From Sclerotinia nivalis (lineage: Eukaryota > Ascomycota > Leotiomycetes > Helotiales > Sclerotiniaceae), in NCBI GenBank assembly GCA_029531795.1, contig JAPEIS010000011.1, positions 992,001-1,056,000 on the forward strand: DNA of 64,000 nucleotides, written 5' to 3'. Position numbers and translations under genes: made by a program. The notes under the pieces were generated by a model that saw only the letters and a list, made by a program, of their open reading frames with translations, was not told the origin of the DNA and did no database searches. Shown here piece after piece: positions 11,633-20,723 of this stretch. The stretch's first letter is position 1. Each line of letters opens with the position of its first letter.

Positions 11633-12561
11633 TCACCTATAAAACATCCAACCACCTTTATTTCTTTCGCCTTTCTTGCACAGAACCATGGGTTCTGGTC
11701 CGTGAATGTGATACTTGTCACAGAACGTTAGAGGGGGATCTTCATTCATATCAGCCCGCGCACGCATCAAGTGCATTGCTATATCATGAATAAGCTCAGG
11801 GTAGAGCTTTTCATCCAGATGATATAGTGCCTCCTCGCACAAATAGTCGACTGCGGTACTGGCGAGATACTTGCGCAATGCTGAATCTTTCGCTGTATTT
11901 TTGCAAGCATAATCCAGTACTTCCAATGCATACCCATGCTCTCCTTTGAGCCTGTAGGAAGTGAGAGCATCCATAACCTGGTTGCGAAGCCGTGGCACCT
12001 GGTATTTGTCACCAAGAACATAGAGTTTCACCAATATCCCGGCTGGTAGATCCGCTGGTTCCCGGGTGTCGAAGTCCTTCAATGACAAATAGATGTGTTC
12101 ATCAACGTAAATCCAGTGTACAAAAGTTCTGATAACTTCAGGTTGCTCTTCCGGCAGGCGTATGATATCCTTCTCAGTGCCTTGCCATTCCTGCTTACAA
12201 GCAGCTTCAAAGAAAGGACTTGCTGCGCACAATGAATTTCGAATCCTTGCTCTCAGGGTCGCCCCCAACAAGTAGAGTGACAACCTCACCAAGCGACCTA
12301 CATGGATCAGCATGTATACAGTATAAAAGTAAATCTAGCACTCACTTTGCTAACAGTGACTTTTTGTGTGGACGCATGTCAACATCATTCGGCTTTCTCT
12401 TTTTAGAAGGGATGTCTTCGTTGTCGTCAAGAACCTGACATAATAGAATTAGCATTGTGTATGATCAAATTGAAAGTCTCGATACTTACATTAGAAGCCG
12501 AAGCCTTTGTGGTACTGCTAAAGACCTGATCATTCTCAGAAGATTTAATTGGATGTTGCAT
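11633..12561 (-). pseudogene. BTB/POZ protein gene, frameshifted copy
   Basis: Tandem relative of the BTB gene at 13662-14674. Exons by comparison: 12561-12490 (MQHPIKSSENDQ), 12434-12346, and from 12297 onward; donors GTAAGT and GTGAGT, acceptors GTCAG and TGTAG, with the same intron phase as the paralogue. Exon 3 starts in the BTB frame (SLGEVVTLLVGGDPESK, then KFIV) but that frame hits TGA at 12207-12209. The rest of the domain (SLCAASPFFEAACKQEW) and the C-terminal part to 11633 lie in another frame. The break falls where the sibling reads ILVHKNLLCAASPFF. So a small deletion or a sequencing error has split the gene. If real, no full BTB protein is made. Intact BTB proteins are usually protein-interaction adaptors, some for cullin-3 ligases; this fungal subgroup is uncharacterised. 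Confidence 0.6.
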
Positions 12562-13661
12562 GTTTAATGTTTACTCTGTCGCTGGAAAGATCCAACGACG
12601 CAAAACAAGCAAATGAGGATGGTAATGTGTTCTCGACTAAAAGAATTACCCAGTGATTTTGATGAAGAGACACACCGGAGTAGGAGATGCGGGTGAAAAC
12701 AAGAAGACGAAAAGTGAGGATGAAAAGCTGAGATCAAAAGTGCGGGGAACCGCCTTCGATGATCGGAAGCAAAGCCTCAAAGATGGAAGGGAAGGAACGA
12801 CGGTGACTCATGTGACTTCAACTCAAATGGGGATAACGATGGATTTCTCGAAGTAGACAAAACACTCTGCCGAAGCATGATGATCGATGCACGGAAGAAA
12901 GGAAGAGATAAAAGGAGTAAAGGAAAACTCGAGATCAACGATGCGGAAATGAGCAAGTGTACCGTCACTGAAACCGATCAATGAGCCATCGATTTTACCA
13001 CTCTATCCGTTGCACTGTACATTTCTCAAGCATCCTATCTGCAATTTCCACAGTACAAATCATTACCATTTAAAATGCTCTCGATTTATCTGTATACTTA
13101 CTAGGTATATTCACACGATTCGGGTTATAAAGGAAGAGAGTATGAGGAAGATTATATTGATGCTGAACAAGTTTGAATGTCCTAAAACGCAATGCAATTA
13201 GACGGACGCGAGATTAGTATGTGTGTGTATAGAGACAGACATAGTGCTGATGACAACCCAAAGTAATTCTTTGCGTAACTTCAACACTGAGCAGGCTTCT
13301 CTACTACCAGAACTTTAATTTGCCCTGTCTTTCCCCAAAATCACATACCTGATATCTTGGTATCAATATACAAAGTAGTGTCAACAATTTCACTTTCTTT
13401 CATCTTTTTACAGACTGTATCGCGCTGAATTTCTAGGCCATGCAGGCTTGTATTGTTCAATGTGAATTCGTGACATACATGATATAATACAGTATATCTC
13501 GATTTGAAAAACTGAACTTGGTGACTGTAGGTGTTTGAAATTGCAGTAACTGTTAGAACTAGCCATATACTAAGAGATTTTGCTCAAGCTATCTTTTGAT
13601 TATACTCGGGAACCATGAGACGAGGCCCTGCTCCTATTCTCCATCGGAAACAGTTAGACTG
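12562..13661. other. Intergenic with duplicated upstream block
   Basis: Spacer between the two BTB copies. Positions about 12720-12820 resemble about 14840-14955 upstream of the second copy: both contain a match to GATCAAAAG(T/C)GCGGGGAAC and, further on, ACTCATGTGA. The duplication therefore included promoter DNA. The plus-strand frame 12653-12856 lies in this block and is not supported as a gene. Confidence 0.5.
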
Positions 13662-14674
13662 TCAACTTGAAGAAAGCAGTGCATCATATTGGGGAAGCTT
13701 AAGAACAGTGCACTTTCCTTGGTGCCCGGCTTCGTGTACATGGTACAACTCGCAATGCTGCGTCTTGGACATCAAGAAGCTTCCTTTCCGAGCAGCATCA
13801 CTGTCCCTAGAAAACGCAACCGCCAAGTCCCATACAAACTCCGGAGGAAAGTGCTTTTGCTTATAATCAAACAACCTCAAGGCGTCCCTCTTATATAAAC
13901 TGCCATTGATGGCAAAAAGGCGGAGTCTGGAGTTCGGTAGTGTGTATTGATAGATTGATGCAATATACAACCCGAAGATCCATCTGTATCTGTCAACAAC
14001 TTCATGCACCATGGCATCCATGATGTTGTTCTGTAGTCGTGGCATCTGGTACTTTTCAGCCAGTAAGTATGTGCCGATAAGACCCTCCAGCTTTCGTGAA
14101 CTATACCAGGTCCCCAAATAAACGATCTCCTGCCTGTAGACCCAGGATACAAGGACTTTGATGAGTCCTGCGTTGTCTTCGGGTAATTTGATAATAAACT
14201 TGTCACCGGTCTGCCACTCTGGCTTGCAAGCTGCTTCGAAGAAAGGGCTTGCTGCACAAAGGAGGTTTTTATGAACAAGGATCGTTTCGGGGCGAGATTC
14301 GTTAACAATCAATGTGATCATTTCGTCGAAAGAGCTGCCTATAGTCAATACAACATAACCTTGAGAGTTATAGTAAAAAGATACTGACTCAAAGATACGA
14401 CTCTTCTTGAAATGGCGCATATCAACCTCTTTCGCTTTTCTCTTGCCAGGGATCTCATCCTCATTCGACTTGGCTGGCTCAATCGAGTCGGCATTGGCAC
14501 TCTGTAATCTCAATTTCAGCTTTGGAATCGATTTATGAAAAACTCGATGCTTACTATGGGGTCCATGGATTTGGAAACCTTTTTCGCATCGCCAAACACC
14601 GAACCGTCGGGCCGAGATAACTTCCCATCTGGCGCCACAGGTCTGCTTGCAGATATACTAGGCAGAGGAGGCAT
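13662..14674 (-). CDS. BTB/POZ domain protein, 301 aa
   Basis: Exons 14674-14555, 14501-14389 and 14334-13662. Intron 1 is GTAAGC...TTACAG; intron 2 is GTCAGT...GGCAG, 54 nt and in frame, so an unspliced frame also reads through it. The start is the first in-frame ATG (MPPLPSISAS); the frame is open further up only from a TTG. Residues about 45-70 are basic (GKRKAKEVDMRHFKKSR), possibly a nuclear signal. The BTB fold follows from about 80: DEMITLIVNESRPETILVHK, LLCAASPFFEAACKPEW, IIKLPEDNAGLIKVLVSWVY, then a helical BACK-like region with AEKYQMPRLQNNIMDAM. The intact copy of a tandem pair. Likely a protein-interaction adaptor; partner unknown. Confidence 0.78.
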
Positions 14675-15225
14675 GTCTACCCTGTCATAGGGAAGATCCT
14701 GCGATGCGGAACGATACGTGATTGAATCACCAATTACTTGACAAAAGTCCAATTATTGAGATCGTCCACATCAGGATACCAATGATGGACGGTAGATGAT
14801 GTATATAATGCAAAGAAAATAAGAAAGAAGAAAAGTTAAGAAGAAAAGCTGTGATCAAAAGCGCGGGGAACTAGCAAGCGTGCCTTCCAGATTCACGATG
14901 CGAATCTCTCGAAGACGGAAGGAACTACAGAGTCACTCATGTGATTTTACACACCTCAAAAAATACCCTTAATAAAAGTTTATCTTTCTAGGCATGGATA
15001 CAATTGAATGAAACTATGGAATTTGAAGATATATTGTATAATTGTCCATTAATCAAAAGTATGAATAACTTTAACAGGCGCCAGCTTCTCATACCTACTC
15101 TACTCAGCAACTATGAACGGCTTAATGGTATCTTGCTGAGTATGCATGCATTGTATATGATCAAGCACCGTTGACTTCAACAGAAGCACTTCTACTAATC
15201 AGAAATTCTAATCCAATCATCTGAT
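14675..15225. other. Intergenic, promoter of second BTB gene
   Basis: About 550 bp carrying the promoter of the BTB gene and the 3' end of EMC3. Contains the second copy of the duplicated block near 14848-14955. Otherwise AT-rich and featureless. Confidence 0.4.
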
Positions 15226-16216
15226 CTATACCCTCACACTTTCCAATAATCTCTGCTCTACGCCCTCTAATGTGCTCTTGTGAGCTAATACAGATAAATT
15301 CTCAGCCTCTCCTTGGAATTGCTTGTCGGGGTCTACGCCTGGTCCAAACATTTGTGCGCCTGCTCCTGGACCCATTTGACCCATTTGTTGAGCCATTTGA
15401 CTGGCAGCTATGTTTACTTAGCATCGTCTTGTCTTGTCAGGGTTGAAGGATTAACATACCATTATCGCTTCCCAATAGATAATTGAATACAGATTGTAAT
15501 CCAAAGATACAAAGAACATACCACGAAATGGAAGACATCCATTGTGGGTCCATATCTCTGGTGGCTACTCCAGCTTGTAACATACTCTTGAACTTGATCG
15601 TCAAGGGAAATGGTAGTTTGACTATACATTCTACATCAGTACATCCAGCTTTTTACTACTTCCTGGAAACTCACTAATGACAAATCCACTAAAGAATGCA
15701 TTAATCCAGCCCATAATTAAAGTCTGCGGAATCATCATAGACATATTTCCCTTCATCATACCCATCATTCCCTCCATAGCCGCGGGATCAGTCATAGGAT
15801 TTGGAGCTGCTTGTCCCTTCTTCTCTGGCTCCTTCAAGAACTTTCCTTCTTCAAATGCTTGAACGAGATAATCTTTACGGGGTTGGAAAGCGGCGGGAGT
15901 GAGAACATGGGCGTTGTTGCGGAGGTTGATGCCTCGAAGTAGGGATCGTTGTTCGCGAATGGCTGGGAGCTCTTGCTTCTTGGGAGTGGTGGCCATGAGA
16001 ACGGTAGCATAGTGACGAAGGATACCAGTCAAAATCTTAATGCTGAGTTAGCATTTTCGAATAGTAGAAGACGAGTAGACGCTTACCATAACAATAGTAA
16101 TAGGTATTAAGATCCAGTAGCTACATATCCATCAGCTCAATCCATCATGAATAACAGCAATATGCTCACAATAACTGAGGATCCCTATGGATCGTCTGCA
16201 CAGGAACTTGTGCCAT
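15226..16216 (-). CDS. EMC3: ER membrane protein complex subunit 3 (EMC3)
   Basis: Core insertase subunit of the EMC, related to YidC/Oxa1, inserting tail-anchored and multipass proteins into the ER membrane. Five exons: 16216-16170, 16120-16087 (34 nt), 16035-15675, 15621-15460 and 15407-15226; all phases fit and the product is 261 aa, the same length as human EMC3. Donors GTGAGC, GTAAGC, GTGAGT, GTATGT. Visible: first membrane helix WILIPITIVMILTGILRHY, the RSLLRGINLRNNAHVL motif, the Met-rich loop (AAMEGMMGMMKGNMSMMIPQ), FSGFVI followed after splicing by IKLPFPLTIKFKSMLQ, the DPQWMSSISWY helix, and a short tail with a QMAQQMGQMGPGAGAQM stretch. It diverges from SPC2, another ER membrane protein, with 222 bp between the starts. 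Confidence 0.94.
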
Positions 16217-16438
16217 CTTTTCAATAACTCCTTGATCTAACTCGTTGCAAAAGATGATGTGTGAGGGGTTGTCGTGAAATAAATTCTAGGTCTGTAGTTG
16301 AATCTGACATCAAATGTGGCTTTCACGCTAAACTCGGATCCTACCGAGAGAGCTTCATCAAGACACGTTCTCTTTGTCAACAATGCGACGACAGCTTTCT
16401 CTCCCACATAATTCCGTGAAATAGTAAATAAATTCATC
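16217..16438. promoter_or_regulatory. Bidirectional promoter EMC3 / SPC2
   Basis: Only 222 bp lie between the ATGs of two divergent ER membrane genes, so both promoters and 5' leaders must be packed here. No TATA box is evident. Confidence 0.5.
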
Positions 16439-17203
16439 ATGGCTTCAGAAAGGATATCGGTGCACTCTCTCCCTGGTCAGTACACATATTTATCTTCAAG
16501 AATTAACTATGTTTTGCAATATTAACCACCAATTCTAGACCTCAAAAACACCACCGATGATGCTCTCCCCACCTACCTCAACTCTCTCAAATTCACCCAG
16601 TCACACATCCTTTCCGATACCCGTTTAGCAATTGGTTATACTTCTGTCTTGGTCTGCGGTGCCTGTTTCTACTGGGACTACACATTCGGCTTCGAGCCCA
16701 CAAAGTCCTATACAGCAATCGCAGTTGGAATATACTTTATCCTCAATACCTTCCTTACATTCTGGTTATTCTATGTCGAGAAAGGAATCATATACATTGG
16801 CACATCTCCAGATAAAAAGCACATCATCGAGATTTCTACTCAAACCAAGAAACATCAACCAATTTACAACTTGACATTCAAGATTTATGAAGCGGCGAAA
16901 GGAAGATCTGGACAACCAAAGGAAGAGAGAACTTTGAGAAAGCCTTTTAGAGAATGGTTTGATGAGAAAGGTCACTTTATTGTGCAGCCATTCCAAGAGA
17001 TGCTTGCTAGTAATGTTTCGGTAATTGGAGCTGTCGACCCAAAGAGAGTGGTTAAGAAGGAGAAGAAGGTTGAGCAAGAAGGGCAGGCCGATCAAAGTAT
17101 GGATGATAAATGGGCGGCACTATTAAAGGAGAGCAGCGGTGAAGTTGAGACTTCCGGAGCGGAAAGGTCAGTGGGAGGAAAAAAGAGAGGTAAGAAAGTT
17201 TGA
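16439..17203 (+). CDS. SPC2: Signal peptidase complex subunit 2 (SPC25 type)
   Basis: Accessory subunit of the ER signal peptidase; the family links the catalytic subunits to the Sec61 translocon. Exon 1 16439-16475 (MASERISVHSLP plus one base), donor GTCAGT, acceptor TTCTAG, exon 2 16539-17203; 233 aa. The join gives LPDLKNTTDDALPTYLNSLK, as expected of the family N-terminus. Two close membrane helices follow (about 45-65, YTSVLVCGACFYWDYTF; about 75-95, AVGIYFILNTFLTFWLFY), then the cytosolic domain with GTSPDKKHIIEISTQTKKHQ and YNLTFKIY, and a Lys-rich tail ending GGKKRGKKV. Length is close to yeast and animal SPC2/SPCS2. Confidence 0.92.
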
Positions 17204-17405
17204 GAGGGAGATCATGTGAATTTGATGGATGAGAATAGGTTCGGCATCATATCAGCCATGGAGTTAGGCGATATGTTGTCAACGTCAATATCTGATTAGG
17301 GAGTGGAGCACCGACTGTGAAAAAGATATCTATCAAAATTCTTTCCAAGCTAGACTTCCACTGTCCTCTTGGTTTCGCAAGTTTGCTTCCTCATATTACA
17401 ATACA

Positions 17406-18414
17406 TTATAAACCCTTCATTCTCAATCTCTTTTCCCTCAATTTCTCCTTTATATGTATCCGCGACCTCTCCGCTATACTTAGCGGTTTCGGCCAAGGAT
17501 ATGGTATCCCTCCGCATGGCCCATTGATTAAAATCATCCATCTCTTCCAATAGCTCATCTCTTCCCACTCCTTCCGCTCCTCCCGACTCCGAAATGGAGT
17601 CCCAACAATTCTCCAAATCGCATTACAATTTGTCTTCACAAAGCAGACTATCGGTTTCCCATACTCCTTCCTCTTTTGAATCATGAACTCAATCGTCCTC
17701 GCAATCATATCACCTTCTATCTTCGCAGCTTCTTCTATCTTCACAGCTTCTTCTTCCTTCTCCGGTTCGATCCTCTCTATTCTTAGAAGATCTTCACATG
17801 CCTTCTTCAAAGCATCTTCATCCGCCTTCCTCTTTCTCTCAGGCTTTACCGTCATCCACCACTTAAACACCTCTTCCCACTCCTTATCGACCTCTTCTTG
17901 AGCTATCTTGATATACTGCTTCGCTATATAAGGATTCCAAGATTCAAAATTATCCATCCCTTTCCCGATTTCTTCCATGTACAGAGGGTGAAAATACAAC
18001 ATTTCTCGTATCGTAGCGGCGGCTAAAGACATGCTAGTGTTAATTGTGGCTTATAGGCTACACGGTATGAAATATGAGATATAGGTTATAAGAATTTCCA
18101 AAATACATACCTCGCTCCCTCGGATGTATACTATCACGTTTTGGCGCAGGAGGGCGTTCCCATCTTCGTCTGTGCTCATGCGCTCTTGTGGGAAATTCTT
18201 GCTCCAGACATTCTCTAACCTTTTTGAGGGAGCATACTCCTAAGCCTTTAAACCGGTGGAGAAACCATACTCGTGTCCAGTATTTGCGCAATATCTCCTC
18301 GTTCTCCTCTACTGTTTTGGGTCTGGCATCTCCATACTCTCGTTTGTACCTTTTTCTGTACTCTTCGTTGCAGAAATTCGGCTTGGGCCACTTTTGTTTG
18401 TATATTCCACACAT
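17406..18414 (-). CDS. Hypothetical protein, about 315 aa, two exons
   Basis: Unrecognised. Two minus-strand frames (18414-18058 and 18032-17406) are each too coherent to be noise: Trp, Tyr, Lys and Glu-rich with no low complexity. They join in phase if the intron runs from GTATGT at 18110 to an AAG acceptor at 18050, giving exons 18414-18111 and 18049-17406. The first frame opens MCGIYKQKWPKPNF and has a basic stretch RRRWERPPAPKRD; the second holds YIKIAQEEVDKEWEEVFKWW, a charged helix with EKEEEAVKIEEAAKIEGD, and ends with a basic tail. No signal peptide or membrane segment. The AAG acceptor is my inference; an alternative is two separate small genes. Confidence 0.5.
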
Positions 18415-18923
18415 ATTTTCTTGTCTCTATTCTCAATTTCCATGCATTCTGAGGAATGACTGGGATAAATGTCATTTTTGAAATGTTGCCTTCGGGTGTG
18501 TATAGAGAGAGAGTCTAGTGACTAGATCGTGTCGCTAAATACTCTAGGGGGGAAATCCATCCTATGATTGGATTAAAAGTTCAACGGCTCCTAGAGTTTC
18601 CCCAGTCTACTCCATTTCTCAATCGTCTTAAGCTATGCCTACGCCGGATCGGCGCTAGTAAGTCCCAATTGAGCCTCAATCAACTTTATAGTGACGTCTC
18701 CATCTTGTCAATTGTCGGAAAGTAATTACTGCAGACGTAGAGGCCAGATGTGTATATTCATCTCCGATCCTCTTTACAGCATAGTACTCAATGCTCGCTT
18801 ACCTAGTATTAATAAACTCCGTTTGGATCTGTTGACCGGAATCCTTCCCGTCGCACTTTGTCTCAATCTTCGACAATACAATTAATTACTCATAACGTTG
18901 TTGAAATCTGAAGTTCCAGCATA
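18415..18923. promoter_or_regulatory. Divergent intergenic
   Basis: About 510 bp between two divergent genes of unknown function; no motif recognised. Confidence 0.35.
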
Positions 18924-19640
18924 ATGGACGATTCATCCATTCCTCCCTCCTCTCAATCTATCTCTACCGCCCCGCCTCCTACCACCCACTCCCACCCTTT
19001 CCGCCGAACTTCGTCCCTTTACGGCCATTCAAAGCATCTGGAGCATTGCACTCGTGGCACAGATGATCTTCTCAGCCCCTCTATCCTTTCAGAAGATGAA
19101 GAAGAAGATGACGATGACATCACCACCGACGACGCAACCGGCGCATTCGCACTCAACATAAACAATTCAACCTCCAGATCAAATCAAGCCAATCACCAAT
19201 CCATCACCTCAATCCCCTCCTCCGCAAAACCCAGAAATCCCCCACTCTCCCTCTCCCTCCCCCAAACCATCTCTCCAAACCCCACATCTTCCGTTCATCC
19301 CAGCACACACCAACCCACCCCCGCACACCTCTCCGCCCTCAACCCTCTAAACCTCGAATCCGAATTCCTAGCCATGGAATGCACGGCCTACGAACTATAC
19401 ATCGGAATCTTCATCTCCACTACAACTACCCATCCACATCCCCGACCTGCGCGAAAGGAATCCGTATGGAGTTCTCTTCTTCGTCAAAGTGCTCGTGAGC
19501 GGCGCGAGCGTAGCGAACGTAGTGAGTATAGTGATCGCACTTTGCGCACTTTGGATAATATATCTTTTCGTCCTGTGGATGGATGGCATGGCAGCCATAA
19601 TGATGAGGTTGTTATGGAGGGTGTGATAGAGGAGGAGGAA

Positions 19641-19672
<32 letters not shown>

Positions 19673-19688
19673 GGGTGTAGTGGAGGAA

Positions 19689-19727
<39 letters not shown>

Positions 19728-19868
19728 GAGGGTGAAGTGGATGAAGAAGAAGAAGAAGAAGGAATCTGGGATTCAGATGATGATTTGTGGTATGAAGATG
19801 ATGAGACATTTTGGGGAGATGCGAATAGGCGTCTTGAGACGATTTTGGAGGATGAGAATGAAGAATGA
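18924..19868 (+). CDS. Low-complexity protein with poly-Glu tract, 314 aa
   Basis: Single exon from ATG 18924 to TGA. No domain recognised. The order is a Ser/Pro/Thr-rich disordered N-terminus, an acidic patch at about 57-70 (SEDEEEDDDDITTDD), a Pro/His stretch, a possibly folded core at about 140-162 (NPLNLESEFLAMECTAYELY), an Arg/Ser/Glu segment (RQSARERRERSERSEYSDR), and from about 235 two long Glu runs split by GVV, coded by mixed GAG and GAA. It ends with Trp-containing acidic sequence (WDSDDDLWYEDDETFWGD). Mixed codon use in the Glu tract and an unbroken frame suggest selection on the protein. Acidic proteins of this type often act as histone- or nucleolus-associated factors, but that is only analogy. 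Confidence 0.6.
19630..19763. repeat. Purine-only GAG/GAA tract in coding sequence
   Basis: Imperfect GAG/GAA trinucleotide repeat, nearly all purine on the plus strand, broken by GTGTAGTG and GTGAAGTGGAT. Codes for the poly-Glu runs of the overlapping gene. Confidence 0.9.
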
Positions 19869-20188
19869 AGAGTAGATATATTCAGATATGTATTTATGCG
19901 TAGTTGGGGAATGATGTAGGAGAAAAGTATGGAGTATGGAATATGGGAAAAGGGGGTTCTATTCATTGTTTTGAGTATATTGGGATATATCTATATAAAT
20001 ATAATCAATCTACCCTTTCCAATCTTTTATTCAATCATAGACCTATAAACCACACAAATCCTTTTTCAGATCTCCAAATCTCCAATCATCTAATCATCTA
20101 ATCGTCCCACCACCTTACTATCTAACCATCTAATCATCCCACCACCTAAATATTCACCCATCCACCAATCCAAATCGTATCATAAAAT

Positions 20189-20240
20189 CCATCCCATCCC
20201 ATTTTATCCCATCCTATCCCATTCTATCCTATCCTATCCT
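20189..20240. repeat. Degenerate (TATCC)n pentanucleotide
   Basis: Runs of ATCCC/TATCC/TATCCT units with occasional substitutions. Confidence 0.85.
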
Positions 20241-20565
20241 AATCATCTATTCATCTACTCTACTCTACTTTACTCAATCCAGATATCTATTCACATCTTC
20301 ACATCCATTTATTTATATATACACACACACACATATATATATACATACCATCAATACCTAAATATCATCATCAGCATCAATATCAACATGACTTATTTCT
20401 CAGATTATAATCATCACCAATTCATCACCAACACAAACAAACAGATAAACAAACACAAACACAAAACAAATAAACATAACATAATTTCTCATTATTGTAT
20501 AAAGAAGTGGATATCATCATCCACATCCACAACCACATCTCATGCTATCCACCAACAATCAGCTT

Positions 20566-20588
20566 TGCATTGCATTGCATTGCATTGC
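20566..20588. repeat. (TGCAT)n microsatellite
   Basis: Four full TGCAT units plus TGC, perfect. Confidence 0.9.
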
Positions 20589-20723
20589 TCCTTCTAGCAC
20601 GAAATTTATTTCTAATCAAGATATGCATATCCCAATTAGATGATTTTCCACATTTTCTTTCCTCTCCTCTCTTTTCTTCTCTTCTCGCCCATACGATTAT
20701 TTATCCACCCCTAATATCCCACT

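Larger units (their letters stand above)
19869..20723. other. Convergent intergenic full of short repeats
   Basis: About 850 bp between converging genes. It holds decayed TATCC/CATCC repeats (20189-20240), TA/CA runs near 20317-20345 and TGCAT repeats (20566-20588). No coding signal. Confidence 0.6.

Noticed and set aside
19484..19966. Minus-strand 160-codon Ser-rich frame
   Set aside because: Poly-Ser is the antisense reading of the GAG/GAA tract; no independent support.
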